The notes beneath the pieces are model-generated. The model was not told the origin of the DNA. It searched no databases and was given only the letters and a program-made list of their open reading frames with translations. From Jiangella aurantiaca (GTDB lineage: Bacteria > Actinomycetota > Actinomycetes > Jiangellales > Jiangellaceae): a stretch of 64,000 nucleotides of DNA. The stretch spans positions 1 through 64,000 of the forward strand of contig NZ_SMLB01000011.1 of NCBI RefSeq assembly GCF_004349105.1, read 5' to 3'. The translations under genes and the position numbers were made by a program. This document shows, one piece after another, positions 6,480-15,881 of the stretch (positions are counted from its first letter, which is position 1; each line of letters begins with the position of its first letter).

Positions 6480-9400
6480 GTGCTGAGGGCCGGGCGATCG
6501 CGACGGCGGACTTGGCGGGTACTGGCGGCGGCGACGGCCGCCGCCTTGACCTTGGGGGTGGTGCCGCCGGCGACGGCGGAACCGGCGGCTCCGGCCCCGG
6601 CTGCCGACGAGCGGCCGGGGGAGTTCGACGAGACCGTGCTGTGGGACTCCGCCGCCGACGGCCCGCACGAGAGCTACCACGTGCAGGGCCTGGCCGTGAC
6701 GCCGTCGGACACGATCCTGGCGTTCACCGAGGGCCGGCACGAGGTCTGCGACGCCGGGCCGCGCGACATCGTGCTGCGCCGCAGCACCGATGGCGGCGAC
6801 AGCTGGGAGCCGAGCCGGATAATCGTCCCGTCGGTGGACGGGCAGTCCTGGGGCAACCCGACGCCCGTCGTCGACCGCGACACCGGCGAGATCTTCCTGT
6901 TCTTCGGCCTCTCGATCCTCGACCCCGCCAACACCGGCTGCTCCGGCGACCGTCAGGAGATCTACCTGAGCCGCAGCACCGACGACGGCGTCACGTGGTC
7001 CGCGCCGGTGGAACTGGACGAGCTGTTCGCCGGCAACCCCTACGACTGGACGCTGCACGGTCCCGGGCCCGGCCATGGCCTCCAGCTGAAGGGCGGCCGT
7101 CTGGTCATGCAGGTGCTGCACCGCCGAGAGGTGGTCGGCCACACGACGCCCGAGCGGCTCTACGGCGTCTCGATGATCTACAGCGACGATCACGGCGCCA
7201 CCTGGCACACGGGCGAGCCGATTCCCGTCGACGTCAACTACCCGATCAACGAGAGCCGCGTCTACGAGCGCGGCGACGGCGCGCTGGTGGTGAACGGGCG
7301 GTCGGCGGCGGGCGGGCACCGGCTGCGGATCAGCGCCGTCAGCACCGACGGCGGCGAGACGTGGTCCGACCCGGTGCACGAGCCGGTCACCGGCCGCTAC
7401 AACGCCGTCGACGCCGGCTTCCTGCGGTTCGAGGGCCCCGACGGCGTCGGCCGGCTGCTGCACTCGCGGCCGGACTCCGCCCGGCGCGAGAACCTCACCG
7501 TCTCGGTCAGCTACGACGACGGCGCCACCTACCGCTACGACGCGATCGTCAACCCGGGGCCGTCGTACTACTCCGACATGGCGACGCTGTCCGACGGCAC
7601 GATCCTGCTGTTCTACGGCCGCGACGGCGAGATCCTCGGCTCGCCGGCGCGGCTGGTCATGGCGCGCTTCGACCTCGCCTGGCTGACGAACGGCCGCGAC
7701 ACCGGCGACGGGACCGGGATCACCGAGCACGCGGTCGAACTGGGCGACGCCGCGGGTGCCGTCGTCCGGCCGTCCGCCGAGCCGCCGGCCACGCAGACCG
7801 TCACCCCCGACGTCGCCGGCGGGAACGACGCCGTCGTCGGTGGCGTGCCGGTCCCCGGCGACGGCGGGTTCGTCCTCGACGGCGACGACCACCTGGAGAT
7901 TCCCGCGACCGACGCGGTCAGGGCCGCCGGCGACACGTACACCGCGTCGGCCTGGTTCCGCACCGACCGCCCGGACACGCAGGCGATCCTCTGGGCCTAC
8001 GGGTGGGGCTCGGCCACGCCGCAGTGGTGGCTGCGTGCCGAGCCGGGCGGCAACCGGGTCCAGGCGCTCATCGACACCGGCCTGGCCACTGCCACCCTGA
8101 CCGCGCCGGGTGCGTACGCCGACGGGCAGTGGCATCACGTCGCGCTGACCCGCGGCGGCGGCGCCATCGAGCTGTACGTCGACGGCGTGCGGGTCGCGCA
8201 GGCGGCGTCCCCGACCGGCGACCTCGCGTTCAGCGCCCGCGAGGGCATCCATGTCGGGCAGCGGCCGGACGGCGCGAACCGGCTGACTGGCGGCGTCGAC
8301 GAGGTGCGGCTCTACGACCGGGTGCTGACGGCGGACGAGGTGGCGGCGCTCGCGTCGTCGCGGGCTGCCGGGGCCCCGGCTGCCGGGGACGCCGTCGTGC
8401 ACCTGCCGCTGGACGAGACCGTCCGCGAGCGGCTGCCCTGGCCGCGGCCGGCCGCCGTCGCCGACGGGAACGCCCGTGGCGGCGCCGCGCTGACGTACGC
8501 CGCGACCGGCCCCGGCGACTACCTGGAGTTGCCGTTCCGGCTCGCCCGGGAGGAGGGCGCGTTCGAGGTCGCCGTCCGGTACGCCCGCGGGCAGGACGCC
8601 GGCCGGATCCAGGTGAGCATCGACGGCCAGGTGCTGCCCGACGGCGTGCTCGACCCGAGCCTGGACAGCGGCGACGCCTACCAGACCTACCAGCACGGCA
8701 CCGTCGATCTCGACCGCGGGCCGCACCGGATCCGGTTCACGCTGCTGGAGCCGGGCCGGCTCCGCGGCACCACGATCGCGCCCGACGAGCTCACGCTGAT
8801 CGCCGCCGAGCACCCCTCGGACGAGGTGCACCGCGACGTCGTGGTCGACGACGACTCGGTCGGCGTCTTCCGCATGACCGGCACGTGGAGCCGGGCCACC
8901 GGGCAGGCCGGGCACCCGTACTTCGGCGTCAGCTACCGGTCCGCGCCGGCCGGTTCCGGCGAGCGGTCGGTGAGCTGGCAGGTGGATGTCCCGGTCACGG
9001 GGGAGTACCACGTGCTCGCGTGGTCCGTCGCACACGCCAACCGCGCCTCCGACGCGCCGTTCACCGTTCACCACGCCGACGGGGCCACCATGGTGCCGAT
9101 CGACCAGCGCGGACAGGCGCGGGTCGTGGGCGACGCGCGGCCGGGTGTGTGGGTAGGCCTCGGGGCGTACCGCTTCGAGGCGGGCGCGGCCGGACGGGTG
9201 GAGCTGTCCAACGCCGCCGACGGTTTCGTCATCGCCGACGCGGTCATGGTCACCCGGGACCCGGTGCCGGGGCCGACGACCGGCGTCACCGCCGTCGCCG
9301 CGTCGGCATCTGCCGTCCGGGTCGGCTGGACCCCCGTCGACGGCGCCGACGGCTACGACGTCGAGCGGCGGGTCGCCGGCACGGAACTGTGGGAGCTGGC

Positions 9401-9563
9401 CGGCCGGCTTGGACCGGACGCGACCTCGCTCGACGTGACCGGGCTGGCGCCGTCGACAGCGTACGAGTTCCGCGTCTACGCGTTCACCGAGCCCGACCCC
9501 GGCCGCCCCGCACTGGCCGGCCAGGCCTCGGACCCGGTGGTCGCGACCACCTCAGGTGGGTGA
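6480..9563 (+). CDS. Secreted multidomain exo-alpha-sialidase (BNR/Asp-box, LamG, Golvesin-like, Fn3)
   Basis: This 1027-residue exported protein is predicted to release terminal sialic acid or a related sugar from glycans. An N-terminal signal (RRRTWRVLAAATAAALTLGVV) ends near residue 34. A six-bladed sialidase propeller (~45-410) shows five Asp-box-like repeats: STDGGDSWEP, STDDGVTWSA, SDDHGATWHT, STDGGETWSD and a degenerate SYDDGATYRY. A LamG/concanavalin-like domain (~455-625) has QWHHVALTRGGGAIELYVDG and VDEVRLYDRVLT. Then come a beta-sandwich (~635-775), a Golvesin-type domain (~780-935) and a fibronectin type III domain (~938-1027). The GTG at 6480 has AGGAGG only 4 bases upstream, rather close. 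A palindrome at 6451-6464 probably controls it. No sialic-acid catabolic genes are nearby, so the released sugar may not be the carbon source. Confidence 0.87.
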   Translation: MLRAGRSRRRTWRVLAAATAAALTLGVVPPATAEPAAPAPAADERPGEFDETVLWDSAADGPHESYHVQGLAVTPSDTILAFTEGRHEVCDAGPRDIVLRRSTDGGDSWEPSRIIVPSVDGQSWGNPTPVVDRDTGEIFLFFGLSILDPANTGCSGDRQEIYLSRSTDDGVTWSAPVELDELFAGNPYDWTLHGPGPGHGLQLKGGRLVMQVLHRREVVGHTTPERLYGVSMIYSDDHGATWHTGEPIPVDVNYPINESRVYERGDGALVVNGRSAAGGHRLRISAVSTDGGETWSDPVHEPVTGRYNAVDAGFLRFEGPDGVGRLLHSRPDSARRENLTVSVSYDDGATYRYDAIVNPGPSYYSDMATLSDGTILLFYGRDGEILGSPARLVMARFDLAWLTNGRDTGDGTGITEHAVELGDAAGAVVRPSAEPPATQTVTPDVAGGNDAVVGGVPVPGDGGFVLDGDDHLEIPATDAVRAAGDTYTASAWFRTDRPDTQAILWAYGWGSATPQWWLRAEPGGNRVQALIDTGLATATLTAPGAYADGQWHHVALTRGGGAIELYVDGVRVAQAASPTGDLAFSAREGIHVGQRPDGANRLTGGVDEVRLYDRVLTADEVAALASSRAAGAPAAGDAVVHLPLDETVRERLPWPRPAAVADGNARGGAALTYAATGPGDYLELPFRLAREEGAFEVAVRYARGQDAGRIQVSIDGQVLPDGVLDPSLDSGDAYQTYQHGTVDLDRGPHRIRFTLLEPGRLRGTTIAPDELTLIAAEHPSDEVHRDVVVDDDSVGVFRMTGTWSRATGQAGHPYFGVSYRSAPAGSGERSVSWQVDVPVTGEYHVLAWSVAHANRASDAPFTVHHADGATMVPIDQRGQARVVGDARPGVWVGLGAYRFEAGAAGRVELSNAADGFVIADAVMVTRDPVPGPTTGVTAVAASASAVRVGWTPVDGADGYDVERRVAGTELWELAGRLGPDATSLDVTGLAPSTAYEFRVYAFTEPDPGRPALAGQASDPVVATTSGG

Positions 9564-9714
9564 TGGCCGTGACAGGGGAGCCCAGCGTCAGCACTGCGTG
9601 GTTGCTGCACGGACGACCCCCTGCGTTCGCAATGGCTCAACAGGATGGCAGTCGGCAGCCGCCGAGCCGAGCGCCAGTCGCCCGCTCGTCTTGAAATGTC
9701 CGTCCATCAGCCCT

Positions 9715-9733
9715 TAAGGTAAGGCTCGCCTTA
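9715..9733. promoter_or_regulatory. Iron box (IdeR/DtxR-type operator)
   Basis: TAAGGTAAGGCTCGCCTTA matches 14 of 19 positions of the IdeR/DmdR consensus TTAGGTTAGGCTAACCTAA, from my own comparison. It lies 42-60 bp upstream of the acyl-ligase fusion gene and predicts derepression in iron starvation. Confidence 0.72.
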
Positions 9734-9774
9734 TCAACAGTCGCTGTGCAACAGCGGCTCCGTGCGGACGGTGC

Positions 9775-12363
9775 GTGAGCGGTATGACGGTGGTGTCGCC
9801 GCTGCCTCGAGGACCGGTGCCTGCCGCGCCTGCCGTCGTCCCGTTCGCGCGCGACCTCGCCCGCCACGGCGACCGGCTCGCCGTCGTCGCCGGGGGCGAC
9901 CGCTGGACCTACCGCGAGCTGGCCGAGCGGGTCACCACGACGGCGGCCCGGCTCGGCGCGGGCCGGAAGCTGGTCCTGGTCAGCGGCGCGAACGACCCCG
10001 GCCAGCTGGTCACGTACCTCGCCGCGCTGGCCGCCGGGCACGTCGCGCTGCTGGTGCCGCCCGCGCAGGCCGGCGCCGTCGCGGCCGCCTATGACCCGGA
10101 CGCCGTGCTGCTGCCCGGCGGCGAAGTGGACGTGCGCCACCGGGTGCCCGCCCACGAGCTGCACCCGGACCTGGCTCTGCTGATGCCGACCTCCGGCTCG
10201 ACCGGGTCGCCGAAGCTTGCCCGGCTGTCGCACCGGAACGTGCAGGCCAACGCGGAGTCGATCGTGCGGTTCCTCGGCATCCGGGACACCGACCGGGCCG
10301 TCACGACGCTGCCGATGCACTACGTGTACGGGCTCTCCGTCGTGAACACCCACCTGCTGCGCGGCGCGGCCGTCGTCCTCACCGACCTGTCGGTGGCCGA
10401 CGCCTGCTTCTGGGACCTGTTCCGGGCCGAGGGCGGCACCACTCTGTCCGGCGTCCCGCACACGTTCGACCTGCTCGATCGTGTCGGGTTCGCCCGCATG
10501 CGGCTGCCGCGGCTGCGCTACGTCACCCAGGCCGGCGGCCGCCTGGACCCGTCGTACGTCCGCCGCTACGCCCAGCTCGGGCGGCGGGCCGGGTGGGACT
10601 TCGTCGTCATGTACGGGCAGACGGAGGCGACCGCGCGGATGGCGTACCTGCCGCCGGAGCTGGCCGATGCGCACCCGGCGACGGTGGGCGTGCCGATTCC
10701 GGGCGGCTCGTTCGTCATCGAGCCGGCGCCCGAGGCCACGGCACCCGGCGTCGGCGAGCTGGTCTACCACGGCCCGAACGTGATGCTCGGGTACGCGTCG
10801 TCGCCGGCCGACCTCGCGCTCGGGCGGACGGTGACGGCGCTGCGCACCGGCGACCTGGCCCGTCTCACGCCGGAGGGGCTGGTCGAGATCGTCGGGCGGC
10901 GCGGCCGGTTCGTGAAGATCGCCGGCCTGCGGGTCGACCTCGACCACCTCGAGACGGCGCTGTCCGGGCCCGGGGTGGACGTCCGGTGCACCGGTGCCGA
11001 CGGCGAGCTGCTGGTGGCCGTGTCCGGACCCGGTGCGGAACCGGGCGCGGTGCGCCAGGAGATCGCCGGCCGGTACGGCCTGCCCGCCCGCGCGGTCACC
11101 GTCGCGGCCGTGGCGGAGCCGCCACGGCTGGTCAACGGCAAGATCGACTACCCGGCGCTGGGAGCGTTGGTCTCCGCTGCGCCTCGAACGGAGCCGGAGC
11201 GGGACGACAAGGGCGCCGAGACGCCCGAGCGGCTGCGGGCCCTCTACGCCGAGCTGCTCGGCCGCCCCGACGCGACCCTGGACAGCACGTTCGCCGACCT
11301 CGGCGGCGACTCGCTCTCCTTCGTCGAGGTGTCGATCCGGCTCGAGGACGAGCTGGGCACCGTCCCGGCGAACTGGCACGTGACGCCGATCCGCGAACTG
11401 GCGGCGGCGGGCGCGCCGGCCGGCCGCGGCCGGGGGCTGGTACGGGTGCGGCGGGTCGAGACCGGCGCGGCGCTGCGGGCGCTGGCGATCGTCTGCGTCG
11501 TCGGTACGCACGCCGGGCTGTTCACCCTGCTCGGCGGCGCGCACGTGCTGGTGGCGGTCGCCGGGTTCAACTTCGCCCGGTTCCGGCTGACCGCCGCCGA
11601 CCGGGCGACGCGGCTGCGCCGGCAGGCCGTCGGCATCGCCCGGATCGCGGTCCCCAGCATGCTCTGGATCGGCGGCGTCGTGCTGCTGACGAACCAGTAC
11701 GGCCCGCTCAACGTGCTGCTGCTCAACGGCCTGCTCGGCCCGCCGTCATGGACCTCGGACTGGCACTTCTGGTTCGTCGAGGTGCTCGTCTACGTCCTGG
11801 TCGTCATGGCCGCGCTGCTCGCCGTCCCATCCGTGGACCGGCTGGAGCGGCGGTTCCCGTTCATGTTCCCGGTCGTGCTCCTGGGATGGGGCCTGCTGGG
11901 CCGGTACGAGGTCGTCGACCTCGGCGTCCCGCACACCATGCCGGTGTTCTGGCTGTTCGCGTTCGGCTGGGCGGCCGCGCGGGCGTCGCGCTGGTGGCAG
12001 CGGCTGGGGCTGACGCTCGTGCTGGCCGTGACGGTGCCCGGGTTCTTCGGCAACTCCGCCCGCGAGGTCGCCATCGTCGCCGGGATCGCGCTGCTGCTGT
12101 GGCTGGTCGCCGTGCCCTTCCCGGCGCCGTCACACCGGGTGGTGAGCGTGCTGGCCAGCAGCTCGCTGTACGTCTACCTCACCCACTGGCAGGTCTACCC
12201 CCACCTCGATGACATCCACCCCGCCCTCGCCGTCGCCGCCTCCCTCGCCGCCGGTGCCGCCGTCTGGTGGCTGGCCGGCCGGGCGACGGCGCTGGTCAGC
12301 GGGCTGGGTGCCAGGCCGGGAGCCGCCCGGGCGGGCGCGGGTACGACTCCTGGTCGCGTCTGA
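9775..12363 (+). CDS. Fusion protein: acyl/aryl adenylate-forming ligase + carrier protein + membrane acyltransferase (family 3)
   Basis: 862 residues hold three modules. (1) An AMP-forming ligase, ~20-460, with core motifs LMPTSGSTGSPKLARLSH, MYGQTEAT, RTGDLAR, GRFVKIAGLRVDLDHLE and the catalytic-Lys loop NGKIDY. (2) A carrier protein, ~480-545, with FADLGGDSLSFVEV; the Ser is the phosphopantetheine site, about residue 513. (3) An acyltransferase-3-like membrane domain, ~555-850, with about nine hydrophobic helices and the R-x10-H signature in RALAIVCVVGTH. The layout suggests one protein activates an acid, loads it on its own carrier and transfers it at the membrane. An iron box at 9715-9733 predicts iron-starvation expression, for example to acylate a siderophore, which is inference. 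The start is uncertain: GTG 9775 or ATG 9784; neither has a good Shine-Dalgarno. The acceptor and acid are unknown. Confidence 0.85.
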   Translation: MSGMTVVSPLPRGPVPAAPAVVPFARDLARHGDRLAVVAGGDRWTYRELAERVTTTAARLGAGRKLVLVSGANDPGQLVTYLAALAAGHVALLVPPAQAGAVAAAYDPDAVLLPGGEVDVRHRVPAHELHPDLALLMPTSGSTGSPKLARLSHRNVQANAESIVRFLGIRDTDRAVTTLPMHYVYGLSVVNTHLLRGAAVVLTDLSVADACFWDLFRAEGGTTLSGVPHTFDLLDRVGFARMRLPRLRYVTQAGGRLDPSYVRRYAQLGRRAGWDFVVMYGQTEATARMAYLPPELADAHPATVGVPIPGGSFVIEPAPEATAPGVGELVYHGPNVMLGYASSPADLALGRTVTALRTGDLARLTPEGLVEIVGRRGRFVKIAGLRVDLDHLETALSGPGVDVRCTGADGELLVAVSGPGAEPGAVRQEIAGRYGLPARAVTVAAVAEPPRLVNGKIDYPALGALVSAAPRTEPERDDKGAETPERLRALYAELLGRPDATLDSTFADLGGDSLSFVEVSIRLEDELGTVPANWHVTPIRELAAAGAPAGRGRGLVRVRRVETGAALRALAIVCVVGTHAGLFTLLGGAHVLVAVAGFNFARFRLTAADRATRLRRQAVGIARIAVPSMLWIGGVVLLTNQYGPLNVLLLNGLLGPPSWTSDWHFWFVEVLVYVLVVMAALLAVPSVDRLERRFPFMFPVVLLGWGLLGRYEVVDLGVPHTMPVFWLFAFGWAAARASRWWQRLGLTLVLAVTVPGFFGNSAREVAIVAGIALLLWLVAVPFPAPSHRVVSVLASSSLYVYLTHWQVYPHLDDIHPALAVAASLAAGAAVWWLAGRATALVSGLGARPGAARAGAGTTPGRV

Positions 12364-12481
12364 GCAGGTCGGCGTCGCCCGGGCCCCATGAGCCGAACGG
12401 CGCAGGGTCGTACATGGGGAATTCGAGCGGGTCGACGGGGTCGCGCGAGTCGCTCGTCGCTCGTCCCTTCACGCTACCGGG

Positions 12482-12540
12482 TTGATCACGGAGAACTCCC
12501 CCTTCAGAGGCGCTCAAAGGGGGGTGTTTCTCCATGATCA
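12482..12540. repeat. Intergenic hairpin repeat, copy B, between convergent genes
   Basis: A left arm beginning TTGATCACGGAGAAC and a right arm ending TTTCTCCATGATCA form an imperfect stem of about 22 bp that includes a CCCCCTT/AAGGGGG section. It sits between the convergent acyl-ligase fusion and the DUF3626-like gene, where it can act as a two-way terminator. Confidence 0.8.
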
Positions 12541-12543
12541 TCT

Positions 12544-13239
12544 TCATGGCGTGGGCCCGACCTGCCGGCCGAATCGCGCGAGGACCTCCAGGGCGACCCC
12601 GTAGCCCGGATGCCACTCCACCGCACAGCCCAGCTCGCCCGCCGCTCGCTCCACCCCCGTTCCCCGGTATGACGGGTCGAGCACGATCGCCTCGACGTCG
12701 CGGCGCAGGTCGATGGGGCCGTGCACATGCGCCTCCACGTACCGGTCGAGGACGTCGTCGAACGGGTACCGCTCCAGCATCTCGAGCAGCGCGAACCGGT
12801 CGGCGGTGCCGAAGTGCGACGGGTCGAACACGCTGTCCGGCACGGCGAACGTCGTCCGCTCGGCGACGTGCGCGGCCAGCCGCAGGTGCGCCGACCCGAA
12901 CCGCGGGGACCCGCCGTAGGCGTCGCTCAGGTGGTTCAGCGATCCGTACTTCGGACGGTCGGCCGCCCGACGGTCGTCGTAGAAGCGGCCGAACAGCCGG
13001 CTCTCCCAGCGCCATCGGTCACCGCCGCGGAAGGCGGTGAGCCCGCCGTTGCTCACCCCGGTCTCGAACTGCGAGCGATACACGCCGTCGCGGGCCAGCG
13101 CCGTGATGACGTCGGCGCCGCCGACCGGCAGGTCGGGCTGGAAGTGGACGGTCACCCGCAGGTCCGCCGCGAGCACGCCGTCGCCGCAGGCAAGCGAGCG
13201 CACCCGCGCCACCGCGTCCGCGAACCCGTCGTCCACCAC
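12544..13239 (-). CDS. DUF3626-like protein of unknown function
   Basis: This is a 231-residue soluble protein. The central run is RSQFETGVSNGGLTAF, then GGDRWRWESRLFG, RPKYGSLNH, SPRFGSAHLRL and RTTFAVPDSVFDPSHFG. It matches my recollection of DUF3626, a family without an assigned reaction. The conserved Arg, Ser, Glu and His positions look like an enzyme active site rather than a structural protein. GTG at 13239 lies only 5 bp after the stop of the iron ABC ATPase gene, so it is probably the last gene of the iron-box-controlled operon. The GTG lacks a clear Shine-Dalgarno, consistent with translational coupling. The family name comes from memory and needs a profile search. Confidence 0.65.
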   Translation of the reverse strand: MVDDGFADAVARVRSLACGDGVLAADLRVTVHFQPDLPVGGADVITALARDGVYRSQFETGVSNGGLTAFRGGDRWRWESRLFGRFYDDRRAADRPKYGSLNHLSDAYGGSPRFGSAHLRLAAHVAERTTFAVPDSVFDPSHFGTADRFALLEMLERYPFDDVLDRYVEAHVHGPIDLRRDVEAIVLDPSYRGTGVERAAGELGCAVEWHPGYGVALEVLARFGRQVGPTP

Positions 13240-13244
13240 GACGC

Positions 13245-14297
13245 TCAGTCTGCTGGGTAGAGCACCCCGCCGCCGGCGACGGTCACCGAGACCGGCATGC
13301 CGGCACGGTAGGCCGGCCCTTCATGGGCGGGCACCCGCAGCGGGATCAGCACCGAAGAGGTGCCCGCGGTCCGCAGCAGCACCTCGGCGTGCGAGCCGCG
13401 CGAACGGACGTCCTCGACGACGGCGTTGTGTGCGCCGTCGACGGGCCTCAGCTCCAGCTGGGCCGGCCGGATGAGCAGGCGGGCGCCGGGCCTGCCGTTG
13501 CTGCGGTCGTGCCGGACGGGGACGCGGCCGAGCGCGCAGTCGACGCCATCGGATGCGGAGCCGGCCCAAGCGGGCAGCACGATAGCGGCGCCGAGGAAGG
13601 CGGCGACCTCGGCGCTGACCGGGTTGTCGAACACCGCCGACGGCGGCCCCGACTGCACCAGCCGGCCCCCGGCGATGACGGCGATCTGCCGGCCGAACGA
13701 CAGCGCCTCGTCGTGGTCGTGGGTGACGAGGAGGGTGGTGACGCCGCTCGCCTCCAGCGCCTCGACGACCGCCTGCCGGGTCTGCTCGCGCAGGCCGGTG
13801 TCGAGGGCGCTGAACGGCTCGTCGAGCAGCACGACCTCGGGCCCGGGCGCGAGGGCGCGGGCCAGCGCGACCCGCTGCTGCTGCCCGCCGGAGAGCTGGT
13901 GCGGATACCGGCCGGCCAGCGCGGGGTCGAGCGAGGCCAGCTCCATCACCTCGCGGACCTGAGCGGGGTCGCGCCGCCGGCGCGGCAGCCCGAACCGGAC
14001 GTTCTGCTCGACGGTGAGGTGCGGGAACAGGGCGCCGTCCTGGGCGACGTAGCCGATGCCGCGACGGTGCGCCGCGACGAACCGGCCCGGCGCGGTCAGC
14101 GTCGTCCCGCCGAGCGTGATCTCGCCCTCGTCGGCGTGCTCGAACCCCGCGATCAACCGCAGCAGCGTGCTCTTCCCGCTCCCGGACGCCCCGACGACGG
14201 CCGTGCGGGTGCCGGCGGGCACGGTCAGCGACACGTCCCGCAGCACCGGGACGCGGCCGAACGACTTGGCGACGCCGGTCAGGGACAGGGTGGTCAT
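13245..14297 (-). CDS. Iron(III) ABC transporter ATP-binding protein
   Basis: This 350-residue ATPase is of the FbpC/AfuC type. Walker A is GASGSGKSTLL (about residue 37), the signature LSGGQQQRVALARAL, Walker B VVLLDEPFSALD, and the H-loop LLVTHDHDEAL. Residues ~240-350 form a TOBE-like regulatory beta domain (RLLIRPAQLELRPVDG). ATG at 14297 overlaps the permease stop (ATGA), so the subunits are co-translated. It powers uptake of Fe(III) delivered by the upstream binding protein. The gene is third in a four-gene iron-box operon. A longer open frame upstream in the same phase is only the shadow of the permease. Confidence 0.92.
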   Translation of the reverse strand: MTTLSLTGVAKSFGRVPVLRDVSLTVPAGTRTAVVGASGSGKSTLLRLIAGFEHADEGEITLGGTTLTAPGRFVAAHRRGIGYVAQDGALFPHLTVEQNVRFGLPRRRRDPAQVREVMELASLDPALAGRYPHQLSGGQQQRVALARALAPGPEVVLLDEPFSALDTGLREQTRQAVVEALEASGVTTLLVTHDHDEALSFGRQIAVIAGGRLVQSGPPSAVFDNPVSAEVAAFLGAAIVLPAWAGSASDGVDCALGRVPVRHDRSNGRPGARLLIRPAQLELRPVDGAHNAVVEDVRSRGSHAEVLLRTAGTSSVLIPLRVPAHEGPAYRAGMPVSVTVAGGGVLYPAD

Positions 14298-15871
14298 CGG
14301 GTCCCCCACCTCCGGGACTGGGCGAACATGAGCGCGACCGCGGGCACCGACAGCAGGATCAGCAGCAGGGCGTACGGCGCAGCGGCCGGGTAGTCGATCG
14401 CCGACGCCTGCGACCAGAACTGGGTCGCGAGCGTGCGGGTGCCGGTCGGCGCGAGCAGCAGGGTCGCCGTCAGCTCGTTGGCGGCGCCGAGCCCCACCAG
14501 GGCGGCACCGGCGGCGATCGACGGCACCAGCAGCGGCAGGGTGACCCGCAGCCGTGCGACCAGCGGCGGATGCCCGAGCGAGCGGGCCATCTCCTCCAGT
14601 ACGACCGGCGCCTGCGCGATCCCGGAGCGCAGCGGCACCAGCGCCCGCGGCAGGAAGATCATGACGTAGGCGAGGACGACGGTGAACGCCGTCTGGTAGA
14701 GCCCGGGCAGCACCCGAAGCGTCACCGTCACCAACGCCAGCGCGACGATGATCGCGGGCAGGCTGGCCGCGACGTACGACGTGCCCTCCAGCAGCCGGCT
14801 GAGTCGTCCGGGATGCCGCGCGGTGAGCCAGGCCAGCGGCAGCGCCACCAGCACCGCCGTCAGCGCCCCACCGCCGGCCAGCAGCACCGTCTGTGTCAGC
14901 GCCTGCGGCAGCTCCGGCTGCGACCAGGCGGCACCACCACCGGCCCGGCCGAGCCAGCGGACCACGCTCGCGAGCGGGATGGCGACGGCGGCGACGCCGA
15001 GGGCCGTCAGTGCCAGCAGCACCAGCGGCGTCAGAACCCCCAGCCGCTGCGGGACCGCGGCCCGCGCCGCGCCCGCGCCGACCCGTGCATACCGCGCCCG
15101 GCCGCGCGCGCCCGCCTCCGCGACCAGCAACGTCAGGCACAGCACTGACAGCACGACGCCCAGCGCGCCGGCCGCCGGGCCGGCGAAAGTCGACTGGTAC
15201 TGCACGACGATCGCCGTGGTGAAGGTGTCGAACCGGATGAACGCGAACGCGCCGTACTCCGCCAGCAGGTGCAGCGCGACGATCAGCCCGCCGCCCAGGA
15301 TCGCCAGCCGCAGCTGTGGCAGCACGACCCGCCCGAACACCGCCCACGAGCCCAGCCCGAGCGAGCGCGCCGACTCCTCCAGCGCCGGGTCTAGCCCGCG
15401 GATCGCCGCCATCGCCGGCAGGTAGACCAGAGGGTAGTACGCCAGCACTGACACCAGCAGCCCGCCGCTGAGCCCGTTGATCGACGGGACGGCGCTGGCC
15501 CAGCCGTAGCTGCTGACGAACGCCGGGATCGCCAGCGGCGCGACCAGCACCACCGCCCAGAACCGGCGGGCCGGCAGCGTGGTCCGCTCCACCAGCCACG
15601 CCCCGCCGACGCCGAGCAGCACTGTCAGCGGCACCCCGAGCACGACCAGCAGGACGGTGTTGACCAGCAGCTCGCCGACCCTCGGCCGGAAGATCAGCGG
15701 CTCCAGCGTGCCCCAGCCGACGTCCACCACCACCGACACCACGTAGCCCAGCGGCACCAGCATGACGACGGCGAGCGCGACCGCCACCACGACCAGCGTG
15801 ACGGGTGGCGGTGCGCCGGAACCCGCGTCCGCACGTCGCGGCGGTGTCTGGAGAGAGTCGGTGGCGGCCAC
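14294..15871 (-). CDS. Iron(III) ABC transporter permease (FbpB type)
   Basis: This 525-residue permease has two fused BPD_transp_1 halves, each with about six membrane helices, as in FbpB/SfuB. The two EAA-like loops read GLDPALEESARSLGLGSWAVF (shortened: EESARSLGLG, residue ~155) and LEEMARSLGHPPLVARLRV (~425). The N terminus is cytosolic and Pro-rich before the first helix (VTLVVVAVALAVVMLVPLGYVV). It forms the complete channel as one chain. It begins about 10 bp after the binding-protein gene and overlaps the ATPase gene by 4 bp. Control by the iron box at 16957-16975 is inferred. Confidence 0.92.
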   Translation of the reverse strand: MAATDSLQTPPRRADAGSGAPPPVTLVVVAVALAVVMLVPLGYVVSVVVDVGWGTLEPLIFRPRVGELLVNTVLLVVLGVPLTVLLGVGGAWLVERTTLPARRFWAVVLVAPLAIPAFVSSYGWASAVPSINGLSGGLLVSVLAYYPLVYLPAMAAIRGLDPALEESARSLGLGSWAVFGRVVLPQLRLAILGGGLIVALHLLAEYGAFAFIRFDTFTTAIVVQYQSTFAGPAAGALGVVLSVLCLTLLVAEAGARGRARYARVGAGAARAAVPQRLGVLTPLVLLALTALGVAAVAIPLASVVRWLGRAGGGAAWSQPELPQALTQTVLLAGGGALTAVLVALPLAWLTARHPGRLSRLLEGTSYVAASLPAIIVALALVTVTLRVLPGLYQTAFTVVLAYVMIFLPRALVPLRSGIAQAPVVLEEMARSLGHPPLVARLRVTLPLLVPSIAAGAALVGLGAANELTATLLLAPTGTRTLATQFWSQASAIDYPAAAPYALLLILLSVPAVALMFAQSRRWGTR

Positions 15872-15881
15872 GAACCGGCCC

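Noticed and set aside
6252-9074. Long minus-strand frame opposite the sialidase
   Set aside because: It runs through the hairpin repeat and the CTAATACGTATTAG operator. The plus strand has clear Asp boxes.
12296-12472. Minus-strand frame of 58 residues with a protein-like stretch (MYDPAPFGSWGPGDADLLRR)
   Set aside because: It overlaps the 3' end of the acyl-ligase fusion, has no ribosome binding site and no recognised family. It could be a remnant, but support is too weak.
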